Below are positions 16,572 through 24,366 of a stretch of 64,000 nucleotides of DNA, one piece after another; the first letter of the stretch is position 1, and each line of letters starts with the position of its first letter. Both the position numbers and the translations under genes were made by a program. Origin of the DNA: an uncultured Caulobacterales bacterium (GTDB lineage: Bacteria > Pseudomonadota > Alphaproteobacteria > Caulobacterales > Caulobacteraceae); assembly GCA_903837135.1 (NCBI GenBank), contig CAILTK010000119.1, forward strand, positions 21,419 through 85,418, read 5' to 3'. The notes below the pieces were generated by a model. That model saw only the letters and a list, made by a program, of their open reading frames with translations. It was not told the DNA's origin and ran no database searches.

Positions 16572-17876
16572 ATGGATGGCCCCCACGGCGCACAGCGCCA
16601 AAGCGACGCTGCGGCGCGCCGCGACCGCGCGTCGCTGGCGGACCGCTACCGCCGCATCCGCGCGGCGACGACGGACCTGGCGCGCGACCTGACGCCCGAG
16701 GACGCGCAGATCCAATCGATGCCCGACGCCAGTCCGGCGAAATGGCATCTGGCGCACACCGCCTGGTTCTTCGAGACCTTTCTGCTCCAGCCGTTCGCGG
16801 CCGACTATGCGCCGTTCGATCCCGCCTTCGGCTATCTGTTCAACTCCTATTACGAGGCGGTCGGCCCGCGGCACGCGAGGCCCCAGCGGGGGCTGGTCAC
16901 CCGCCCGTCGCTGGAGCAGGTGAAGGCCTATCGCGCCCATGTGGACGCGGCGATGGCGGCGCTGTTCGAGGGGGCTTCCGACGACGCCTGGGCGCAGGCC
17001 GAACCGCTGATCGCCCTCGGCCTGCATCACGAGCAGCAGCATCAGGAGCTGATCCTGATGGACATCAAGCACGCCTTTTCCTGCAATCCGACCGAGCCCG
17101 CATTCCGCGCGCGGTCGGTGGACGCCGCGGGCGCGCCCGCGGCGCCCGGTTGGATCGCGTTCGACGGCGGCCTGCGCCGGATCGGCCACGAGGGCGAGGC
17201 CTTCGCCTTCGACAACGAGGGGCCGCGGCACAAGGTGTGGCTCGAGCCGTTCCGCCTCGCCGATCGTCCGGCCACGGCCGGCGACTACGCCGCCTTCATC
17301 GCCGACGGCGGCTACCGCCGGCCCGAACTCTGGCTGTCCGACGGGTGGGGCGCCGTGCAGCGCAACGCCTGGGCCGCGCCCCTCTACTGGAGCGCCGAGG
17401 CGGAGGGCGGCTGGTCGGTCTTCACCCTGTCGGGCCGCAGGCCGGTGGATCCGGCTGAACCCGTCTGCCACCTCTCCTTCTACGAGGCGGACGCCTTCGC
17501 CCGCTGGTCCGGCGCCCGGCTGCCGACCGAGGCGGAGTGGGAGGTGGCGGCGGAGAGCGCGATCGCGGAGGACGGCTTCGTCGAGGACGGGCGCCTGCAT
17601 CCCGCGCCGGCCGGCGCGGCCGGCGGCGCGGGGCCGCGGCAGATGTTCGGTCAGGTCTGGGAATGGACCGCGAGCGCCTACCTGCCCTATCCGGGGTTCA
17701 AGCCGGCCGAAGGCGCGGTGGGCGAGTACAACGGCAAGTTCATGTCCGGCCAGATGGTGCTGCGCGGCGGCGCCTGCGTGACACCGCGCGACCACGTCCG
17801 CGCCAGCTACCGAAACTTTTTTCCCCCGGAGGCCCGCTGGGCCTTCTCCGGCGTGAGGCTCGCCCGCGATGCTTGA
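16572..17876 (+). CDS. egtB: EgtB, ergothioneine sulfoxide synthase
   Basis: This 434-residue non-haem iron enzyme joins hercynine (trimethyl-histidine) to a thiol, either gamma-glutamylcysteine or cysteine, with oxygen. An N-terminal DinB-like domain holds the iron ligands His62 (KWHLAHTAWF) and His153/His157 (LHHEQQHQEL), in the His-x3-His spacing of characterised EgtB. A C-terminal FGE/sulfatase-modifying domain follows (LPTEAEWEVAA, GQVWEWTASAY, RGGACVTPRDHVRASYRNFF). It overlaps egtD by eight bases. No egtA, egtC or egtE gene is nearby, so sulfur donor choice and the C-S lyase step must be met elsewhere. Confidence 0.95.
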   Translation: MDGPHGAQRQSDAAARRDRASLADRYRRIRAATTDLARDLTPEDAQIQSMPDASPAKWHLAHTAWFFETFLLQPFAADYAPFDPAFGYLFNSYYEAVGPRHARPQRGLVTRPSLEQVKAYRAHVDAAMAALFEGASDDAWAQAEPLIALGLHHEQQHQELILMDIKHAFSCNPTEPAFRARSVDAAGAPAAPGWIAFDGGLRRIGHEGEAFAFDNEGPRHKVWLEPFRLADRPATAGDYAAFIADGGYRRPELWLSDGWGAVQRNAWAAPLYWSAEAEGGWSVFTLSGRRPVDPAEPVCHLSFYEADAFARWSGARLPTEAEWEVAAESAIAEDGFVEDGRLHPAPAGAAGGAGPRQMFGQVWEWTASAYLPYPGFKPAEGAVGEYNGKFMSGQMVLRGGACVTPRDHVRASYRNFFPPEARWAFSGVRLARDA

Positions 17877-18837
17877 TCTCGTTACCCCCGTGCAAGGCCG
17901 CGTCGCCTTCTACGACCTGTCGCGCAAACAGGAGAGCTTCGCCGAGGCGGTGGTCGCCGGCCTGTCGCGCACGCCAAAATCGATCCCGTCGCACTTCCTC
18001 TACGACGCCCAGGGTTCGGCCCTGTTCGACCGGATCTGCGCGCTGCCGGAATACTATCCGACCCGGACGGAGATGAGGATCCTGGCGCAGAGCGCGCCGG
18101 CGATCGCCCGGCTGGTCGGCCCCGAGGCCACCCTGATCGAGCTCGGCTCGGGCTCCAGCGTCAAGGTGCGCCTGTTGCTGGATGCGATGACCGCGCCGTC
18201 GGCCTATGTGCCGATCGACGTCTCGGGAGAGCACCTTCTGGCCGCGGCCGAGGCGCTGGCCGCCGATTATCCGGGTCTGGCGGTCGCCGCCATCTGCGCC
18301 GACTACGGCGACACCTTCCCCCTGCCGGAGACGCCCGGCCGAGGACGGCAGGTCGCCTTCTTCCCCGGGTCGACGATCGGCAATCTCGAGCCGGACGACG
18401 CCGAACGCTTCCTTTCAGGGTGGGCGCGGAGCGGGGTCGACATGATCGTCGGCGTCGATCTGGTGAAGAGCCGCGACGTCCTCGAACCGGCCTATGACGA
18501 CGCCGAGGGGGTGACGGCGGCCTTCTCGCTGAACCTTCTGGCCCGCGCCAACCGCGAGCTTTCGGCCGACTTCGACCTTTCGGCCTTCGCCCATCGCTCC
18601 CGCTGGGACGAAGAGAGCAGCCGGATCGAGATCGGGATCGAGAGTCTGAAGGATCAGATCGTGCGCGCCGCGGGCCACAGCTTCCGCTTCGCCGCCGGCG
18701 AGCGGATCGAGACCGAACACTCTTACAAGTACCCGGTGGCGGGATTCCAGGCCATGGCCGGACGCGCCGGTTATCGGCCTGAAGCGGTGTGGGTCGATCC
18801 GGACCAGCTGTTCAGCGTCCACTACCTCAAGGCCTGA
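17869..18837 (+). CDS. egtD: EgtD, L-histidine N-alpha-methyltransferase
   Basis: This 322-residue SAM-dependent methyltransferase makes hercynine from histidine by three methylations, the first step of ergothioneine synthesis. SAM-site motifs are LIELGSGSSVKVRLLL and VPIDVSGEHL. The family signatures FFPGSTIGNLEPDDAERFL and YDDAEGVTAAFSLNLLARAN are intact. Translation is coupled to egtB by an 8-base overlap. An ABC importer of the ergothioneine/betaine type starts 56 bases downstream on the same strand. Confidence 0.96.
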   Translation: MLDLVTPVQGRVAFYDLSRKQESFAEAVVAGLSRTPKSIPSHFLYDAQGSALFDRICALPEYYPTRTEMRILAQSAPAIARLVGPEATLIELGSGSSVKVRLLLDAMTAPSAYVPIDVSGEHLLAAAEALAADYPGLAVAAICADYGDTFPLPETPGRGRQVAFFPGSTIGNLEPDDAERFLSGWARSGVDMIVGVDLVKSRDVLEPAYDDAEGVTAAFSLNLLARANRELSADFDLSAFAHRSRWDEESSRIEIGIESLKDQIVRAAGHSFRFAAGERIETEHSYKYPVAGFQAMAGRAGYRPEAVWVDPDQLFSVHYLKA

Positions 18838-18893
18838 ATCGTTTGCCGTGCTATCTGCGTCGGCGGGATTCACCTGCACGGGGCGCTTGACGG

Positions 18894-19670
18894 ATGGACG
18901 CGGGGGCCGGGGTCGAGATCGACGGGGTGCTGAAGGCCTACGGGTCGATGATCGCGGTCGATCACGTCTCGCTCAGCCTGCCGCAGGGTCAGTTCGTCGC
19001 CCTCGTCGGCGCCTCGGGATCCGGCAAGACCACCCTGCTCAAGACCGTCAACCGGCTGATCGAGCCCGACGCGGGCGCCGTTCGGATCGGGGGCGAGGCG
19101 GTCATGGCGGCCGACCCAGCGACCCTGCGCCGCCGCATCGGCTATGTCTTCCAGGGCGTCGGCCTGTTTCCGCACCTGACGGTCGGTGAGAACATCGCCA
19201 TGGTCCCGAGCCTGCTGGGCTGGCCGAAGGCTGAGATCGCCGCCCGGATCGCCGAACTGCTCGATCTCGTGGACCTGCCGCAGGCCCTCGCCGGCCGCCG
19301 CCCCGGCGCGCTTTCGGGGGGCCAGCAGCAGAGGGTGGGCGTCGCCCGCGCGCTCGCCGCCCGGCCGAAGCTCATGCTGATGGACGAGCCGTTCGGCGCG
19401 CTGGACCCGGTCACCCGCGATGCGCTCGGCCAGGCCTATCGCAAGCTCCACGAGGAGCTCGGCCTGACCACGCTGATGGTGACCCACGACGTGCAGGAGG
19501 CGGTGCTGCTGGCCGACCGGATCGTGGTGATGAAGGCGGGCCGGGTGCTGGCCGACGACACGCCCCGCGCCCTGATGCGCGGGCATCCGGATCCCGACGT
19601 CGAAGCGCTGATCGCCACGCCGCGCCGCCAGGCGGAGCGGGTGCGGGCCCTCATGGAGGGCGCGGCGTGA
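18894..19670 (+). CDS. ABC importer ATPase, candidate ergothioneine importer EgtV
   Basis: This 258-residue nucleotide-binding subunit is related to the OpuCA/ProV group: Walker A GASGSGKT at 39-46, signature LSGGQ at 140-144 and Walker B LMLMDEPF at about 160-167. It lacks the C-terminal CBS pair that OpuCA uses for osmotic sensing, which argues against a simple osmoprotectant role. Its stop overlaps the GTG of the fused permease/binding-protein gene (GTGA). Its position 56 bases after egtD and this architecture match EgtUV, the bacterial ergothioneine importer described in 2022. The ergothioneine assignment is inference; glycine betaine, carnitine or hercynine are alternatives. Confidence 0.8.
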   Translation: MDAGAGVEIDGVLKAYGSMIAVDHVSLSLPQGQFVALVGASGSGKTTLLKTVNRLIEPDAGAVRIGGEAVMAADPATLRRRIGYVFQGVGLFPHLTVGENIAMVPSLLGWPKAEIAARIAELLDLVDLPQALAGRRPGALSGGQQQRVGVARALAARPKLMLMDEPFGALDPVTRDALGQAYRKLHEELGLTTLMVTHDVQEAVLLADRIVVMKAGRVLADDTPRALMRGHPDPDVEALIATPRRQAERVRALMEGAA

Positions 19671-21214
19671 GCCCGCAGGTCGCCGCCGCCTTCGCCGTCC
19701 TGCCGCGCTACCTCGGCTGGCATGTGGCCCTGTCCGCCTCCGCCCTCATCTTGGGTCTGCTGATCGGGCTGCCGCTGGCGGTGGCGGCCGTCCGGGCGCC
19801 GCGGCTGCGCTGGGTCTCGCTGACGCTGGCGTCGCTGGTGCAGACCATTCCCAGCCTGGCCTTGCTCGCCCTGTTCTATCCCCTGCTGCTGGCGATCTCG
19901 ACCGCCCTGGCGCCCCTGCACGTCAAGCTGCCGGCGCTGGGGTTCCTGCCGTCGCTGCTGGCCCTGACCCTCTACTCGATCCTGCCGATCCTGCGGAACA
20001 CGGTCGCCGGCCTGCGCGGCCTGGACCCGGCCGTGGTGGAGGCGGCCGACGGCCTGGGCATGACCTGGAGCCAGAAGCTGGTGCGGGTCGAGGCGCCCCT
20101 GGCGGCGCCGGTGGCCATGGCCGGGGTGCGCACCGCCGCGGTGTGGACCATCGGCGCGGCCACCCTGTCCACGCCGGTCGGGCAGACCAGCCTCGGCGAC
20201 TACATCTTCTCGGGCCTGCAGACCGAGAACTGGGTCTTCGTCCTGTTCGGCTGCGCGGCGTCGGCCGTGCTGGCGATCTCCGTCGACCAGCTGCTCGGCC
20301 TGATCGAGGTCGGGCTCGAGCGACGCGACCTGCGCCGGGTCGGGATCGGCGCGATCGCCCTCGTGATCGGCGCCGCCGCGGCCCTCCTGCCGCTGCTCGG
20401 CGGTGGGGGCCCGAAGGACCGCTATGTGGTCGGGGCCAAGAACTTCTCCGAGCAGTTCATCCTGGCCGAGCTGATCTCCGACCGGCTGCGTTCGGCGGGC
20501 GCGAGCGTCGAGACCAAGCAGGGCCTGGGCTCGGTGGTGGCCTTCCGCGCCCTGCAGTCCAACGACGTCGACGTCTATGTCGACTATTCGGGCACCCTCT
20601 GGGCCAATGTGCTGCACCGGACCGACATCCCGCCCCGGGCCGCCCTGCTGGCGGAGCTGACGCGTGAGCTGAAGTCGAGATACGGGGTCACGGTGCTGGG
20701 ATCGCTCGGCTTCGAGAACGCCTACGCCCTGGCCATGAAGGCCGACCGGGCCCGCGCGCTCGGCGTCACCTCGCTGGACGACCTTTCCGGCCGCGCCGGC
20801 CAGCTCAACCTCGGCGCCGACCTGGAATTCCTGTCGCGGCCGGAGTGGGCCGGGCTGCAGAAGGCCTATGGCCTGTCGTTCAGGAGCCAGCGGTCGTACA
20901 ACCCGACCTTCATGTACCGCGCCATCGAGGGCGGCGAGGCGGACGTGATCTCCGCCTTTTCGTCCGACGGGCGGATCGCCGCCGACCATCTCGTCACCCT
21001 GTCCGACCCCAAGGGGGCTGTCCCTGCGTATGACGCGGTGGTGCTGATCTCGCCGAAGCGGGCCGGCGACCGGCGGCTGATCGCGGCGCTGACGCCCTTG
21101 ATCGGGGCCATACCGGTCGAGCGCATGCGCGCGGCCAACCTCACCGTCGATCGCGACGCCGACAAGAAGACCCCGGCGCAAGCCGCGCAGGCGCTCGCGG
21201 CCGCGATCCGCTGA
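19667..21214 (+). CDS. Fused ABC permease and substrate-binding protein, candidate EgtU
   Basis: This 515-residue fusion has an N-terminal membrane domain of about 240 residues, with several hydrophobic spans and the coupling motif AVVEAADGLGMTWSQKLVRVE. A C-terminal OpuAC/QAT-type binding domain from about residue 255 follows (VGAKNFSEQFILAELIS, VDYSGTLW, GFENAYALAM, YNPTFMYRAIEGGEADVISAFSSDGRI). The same fused layout occurs in EgtU. The ligand cage cannot be checked without alignment. It follows egtB-egtD and the ATPase on the same strand and probably belongs to the same transcript. OpuC-type choline/betaine transport is the alternative. Confidence 0.8.
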   Translation: MSPQVAAAFAVLPRYLGWHVALSASALILGLLIGLPLAVAAVRAPRLRWVSLTLASLVQTIPSLALLALFYPLLLAISTALAPLHVKLPALGFLPSLLALTLYSILPILRNTVAGLRGLDPAVVEAADGLGMTWSQKLVRVEAPLAAPVAMAGVRTAAVWTIGAATLSTPVGQTSLGDYIFSGLQTENWVFVLFGCAASAVLAISVDQLLGLIEVGLERRDLRRVGIGAIALVIGAAAALLPLLGGGGPKDRYVVGAKNFSEQFILAELISDRLRSAGASVETKQGLGSVVAFRALQSNDVDVYVDYSGTLWANVLHRTDIPPRAALLAELTRELKSRYGVTVLGSLGFENAYALAMKADRARALGVTSLDDLSGRAGQLNLGADLEFLSRPEWAGLQKAYGLSFRSQRSYNPTFMYRAIEGGEADVISAFSSDGRIAADHLVTLSDPKGAVPAYDAVVLISPKRAGDRRLIAALTPLIGAIPVERMRAANLTVDRDADKKTPAQAAQALAAAIR

Positions 21215-21284
21215 CCCTTGCCTGAGGCGCGCCCTCGGGCCTAACCTCGCGGCAAAACATACCAGGTCTTCAGGAGGATGCGTC

Positions 21285-22475
21285 ATGGCCGATTTTGGCG
21301 GCGACGCCGAGGCGTTCCGGGTCGAGGCGCGCGACTGGCTGGCGCAGAACTTCCCTCCCGCGATGAAGGGCGTGGACCTGGCCCTGACGGTCGAGGAGCC
21401 GACCGGCGACGCCAGACTGTGGAAGGCGCGCATGGGCGCTAAGGGCTGGGGCGTTCCCACCTGGCCCACCGAGTACGGCGGCGGCGGCCTGACTCCGGCC
21501 GAGGCGCGGGTGCTGCAGCAGGAGATGGCGAGGATCGGCGCCCGCAACCCGATCGGCGGCATGGGCGTGATGATGTTCGGCCCCACCCTGCTCGAATACG
21601 GCAGCGACGAACAGAAGCAGCGCCACATCCCGCCGATCGTGCGCGGCGAGCTGCGCTGGTGCCAGGGCTATTCCGAGCCGGGGGCGGGCTCGGATCTCGC
21701 CGCCCTGCAGACCAAGGCCGAAGACAAGGGCGACCATTTCCTGGTCAACGGCCAGAAGGTCTGGACCTCGGGCGCCCAGTACGCCGACTGGTGCTTCTGC
21801 CTGGTCCGCACCGATCCGAACCACAAGCACGAGGGGATCAGTTTCCTGCTGATCGACATGCGGACGCCGGGCGTCGAGGTGCGGCCGATCAAACTGATCT
21901 CCGGCGTCTCGCCCTTCTGCGAGACCTTCTTCACCGACGTGAAGGTCCCGAAGGAGAACCTGGTCGGGCCGCTCAACGGCGGCTGGACCATCGGCAAGCG
22001 CCTGCTCCAGCACGAGCGCAACAGCCTGAGCGGCGGCGGCGGAACGGCCGGCCGGTTCGCCTCGGGTACCCCCCTCGACCAGCTGGCCAAGACCTATGTC
22101 GGCGTCGACGGCGAGGGCCGGATCGCCGACCCGGACCTGCGGTCCCGCCTCATCCGCCATCAGATGGAGGCGAAGGCCTTCCTGCTGACCCTGGCGCGGG
22201 CGGCGGCGGAGTCGAAAGGCAATCAGAGCCCGTCGAACGCCACCTCCATCATGAAGAACGCGGGCTCCAAGGTCGGCCAGGACCGGGCCGAGCTGGCCAT
22301 CGAGATCATGGGCTCCCAGGGGCTGGGATGGGAGGGCCCCGGATTCGAGCGCGAGGAGCTCGAGCAGGTGCGCAACTGGCTCGGCGGCAAGGCGACCACC
22401 ATCTACGGCGGCTCGCAGGAGATCCAGAACAACATCATCGCCAAGCGCATCCTTGGCCTGCTCGACCACCAGTAG
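21285..22475 (+). CDS. Acyl-CoA dehydrogenase (subunit 1 of tandem pair)
   Basis: This 396-residue FAD-dependent acyl-CoA dehydrogenase carries WCQGYSEPGAGSDLAAL, KVWTSGAQYADW and the C-terminal YGGSQEIQNNIIAKRILGL. A strong site (CAGGAGG) precedes the ATG. The next gene encodes a second, more divergent acyl-CoA dehydrogenase that starts 11 bases later. Such pairs form alpha2beta2 heterotetramers in steroid and branched-substrate catabolism of actinobacteria and proteobacteria (family knowledge), so this pair may act on a bulky CoA ester rather than a straight fatty acid. Confidence 0.92.
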   Translation: MADFGGDAEAFRVEARDWLAQNFPPAMKGVDLALTVEEPTGDARLWKARMGAKGWGVPTWPTEYGGGGLTPAEARVLQQEMARIGARNPIGGMGVMMFGPTLLEYGSDEQKQRHIPPIVRGELRWCQGYSEPGAGSDLAALQTKAEDKGDHFLVNGQKVWTSGAQYADWCFCLVRTDPNHKHEGISFLLIDMRTPGVEVRPIKLISGVSPFCETFFTDVKVPKENLVGPLNGGWTIGKRLLQHERNSLSGGGGTAGRFASGTPLDQLAKTYVGVDGEGRIADPDLRSRLIRHQMEAKAFLLTLARAAAESKGNQSPSNATSIMKNAGSKVGQDRAELAIEIMGSQGLGWEGPGFEREELEQVRNWLGGKATTIYGGSQEIQNNIIAKRILGLLDHQ

Positions 22476-22486
22476 GAGCGCGCGCC

Positions 22487-23623
22487 ATGGCCGTCCTGAC
22501 CGAAGAACAATCGATGCTGCGGGACTCCGCCCGCGACTGGGTGCGCGAGAAAGCCCCGGTGACCGCCTTCCGCAAGCTGCGCGACGGCGCCGCGCCCCTC
22601 GGCTACGACCCCGCCGCCTTCGCCGAGATGGCCGCCATGGGCTGGGCCGGGGTGGTGATCCCCGAAGCCTACGGCGGCTCGGACTTCGGTTACCTGTCGC
22701 TCGGCCTGGTGCTCGAGGAGATGGGCCGGACCCTGGCCGCCTCGCCGCTGATCGCCTCCTCGCTCGCCGCCGCCAGCGCCCTCGTCCTCGGCGGGACCGA
22801 TGCGCAGAAACAGGCCTGGCTGCCTAGGATCGCCGCGGGCGAGGCGGTCGCCACCCTCGCGGTGGACGAGGGCGCGCGCCATGATCCTCTGCAGACCGGG
22901 CTGAGCGCCGCGCCGGCCGGCGGCGGCTTCTCGCTCACCGGCTCCAAGACCTTCGTGCTCGAAGGCATGGCGGCCGACCTGTTCATCGTCGCCGCGCGCA
23001 CGTCGGGCGCGCGGGGGGAGGCGGACGGGATCACCCTGTTCCTGGTCCCGGCCGACGCCAGGGGCGTCACCCGCGAGAAGCGGACCCTGGCGGATGCGCG
23101 CGGCTACGCCGCCGTCAGCTTCGACGGGGTGGACGTCGGCGCCAAGGCGGTGCTGGGCGCGGTGGACCAGGGCTATCCCCTGCTCGAAAGAGTGCTCGAC
23201 CGCGCCCGCGCCGGGCTCGCCGCCGAAATGCTCGGCATGGCGGTGCAGGCGTTCGAGACCACGCTCGACTACCTCAAGACCCGGGTCCAGTTCGGCCAGA
23301 CCATCGGCAGCTTCCAGGCCCTGCAGCACCGGGCGGCGAAGATGTTCACCGAGCTCGAACTGACCCGCTCCTGCGTCGAGGCCGCCCTGTCGGCGATCGA
23401 CGCCGAGTCGCCGGACACGCCCCAGGCCGTAGCCCTGGCCAAGGCGGCGGCCGGCGACACCCTGCATCTGGTCAGCCGCGAGATGGTGCAGATGCATGGC
23501 GGGATCGGCATGACCGACGCCCACGACGCCGGCCTCTATCTGAAGCGGGCCCGGGCGCTGGAGACCACCTTCGGCTCTACTGCCTGGCATCGCGACCGCT
23601 GGGGCCGGATGGCCGGGTACTGA
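22487..23623 (+). CDS. Acyl-CoA dehydrogenase (subunit 2 of tandem pair)
   Basis: This 378-residue acyl-CoA dehydrogenase-fold protein starts at the ATG at 22487, 11 bases after its partner. It has FGQTIGSFQALQHRAAKMFTE and QMHGGIGMTDAHDAGLYLKR, but the central FAD/substrate stretch (LAVDEGARHDPLQTGLS) departs from the usual YxxSEPxAGSD motif. A degenerate second subunit is what heteromeric acyl-CoA dehydrogenases show. It is translated with the upstream gene and followed seven bases later by a GNAT gene. Confidence 0.9.
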   Translation: MAVLTEEQSMLRDSARDWVREKAPVTAFRKLRDGAAPLGYDPAAFAEMAAMGWAGVVIPEAYGGSDFGYLSLGLVLEEMGRTLAASPLIASSLAAASALVLGGTDAQKQAWLPRIAAGEAVATLAVDEGARHDPLQTGLSAAPAGGGFSLTGSKTFVLEGMAADLFIVAARTSGARGEADGITLFLVPADARGVTREKRTLADARGYAAVSFDGVDVGAKAVLGAVDQGYPLLERVLDRARAGLAAEMLGMAVQAFETTLDYLKTRVQFGQTIGSFQALQHRAAKMFTELELTRSCVEAALSAIDAESPDTPQAVALAKAAAGDTLHLVSREMVQMHGGIGMTDAHDAGLYLKRARALETTFGSTAWHRDRWGRMAGY

Positions 23624-23630
23624 CCGAGCC

Positions 23631-24278
23631 GTGCGCGACGACGAGGCGGAGCTGAGGGCCGATCCGGACCTGGTGGCGACCTGGGTGCGAGGGTGGGCCC
23701 TGGCGCGCGGGACGTCGCCGCCCGAGGCCCACGCGGACGGCTTCCGGATCGAGGTCGGCTGGCCCGAACAGACCCGGCGCTACGTCTTCTCGCACCTTTC
23801 GGACGAAATCGCCCGCCTCGGCGCGGAGATCCGGGCGCCCTGGGTCTATCTCAAGGCGTGCGCGCCGCCTGAGGCCGTCCGCGCCGTCCTTCCGGCGCCC
23901 TGGTCGGTCGCCGACGCGACCTTCCTGATGACCCAGGCCGAGCTCGATCGGCCCACCCCGCTGCTGCCGGAAGGCTATCGGTTAGCGGTGGACGCCGCTG
24001 AGACGGGCGCCGTCGCGACCGTCACGGCGGAGGACGCCGTCGCCGCCGGCGGGCGCGTCGTCACGGTCGGCGAGACCGCCATCTTCGACAGCATCGTCAC
24101 CGAGCCGGCCCATCAGCGGCGGGGTCTGGGCGCCGTGGTGATGGCCGCCCTGGGCCAGGCGGCGCGGGACCGCGGCGCCCGGCGCGCGGTGCTCGTCGCC
24201 ACCCAGGACGGCCGCCGGCTCTACGAAACGCTCGGCTGGCGCCTGCACGCGCTCTACACCAGCGCCGTGATCCTATAG
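23631..24278 (+). CDS. GNAT-family N-acetyltransferase
   Basis: This 215-residue protein has a divergent N-terminal half and a C-terminal GNAT domain with the acetyl-CoA loop QRRGLGAVVMAALGQAARDRG and the final LYETLGWRLHALY. It starts with GTG seven bases after the acyl-CoA dehydrogenase gene. The acceptor is unknown. It is probably carried at the end of the same transcript; a downstream palindrome separates it from the convergent S9 peptidase gene. Confidence 0.82.
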   Translation: MRDDEAELRADPDLVATWVRGWALARGTSPPEAHADGFRIEVGWPEQTRRYVFSHLSDEIARLGAEIRAPWVYLKACAPPEAVRAVLPAPWSVADATFLMTQAELDRPTPLLPEGYRLAVDAAETGAVATVTAEDAVAAGGRVVTVGETAIFDSIVTEPAHQRRGLGAVVMAALGQAARDRGARRAVLVATQDGRRLYETLGWRLHALYTSAVIL

Positions 24279-24281
24279 TCG

Positions 24282-24324
24282 CCTCATCCTGAGGCGGCCC
24301 CGAAGGGAGCCTCGAAGGACGAGG
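24282..24324. repeat. REP-like palindromic intergenic element
   Basis: The sequence starts cctcatcctgaggcggcccc and ends agcctcgaaggacgagg. Its ends are imperfect inverted copies (cctcatcct and aggacgagg). Elements of this kind are scattered between genes in alphaproteobacteria. Here it sits between two convergent genes and could also end transcription in both directions. Confidence 0.6.
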
Positions 24325-24366
24325 CGTCGCAAGACGTTCCAGCGCGATGTGGGGCTTGGGTAGCCC

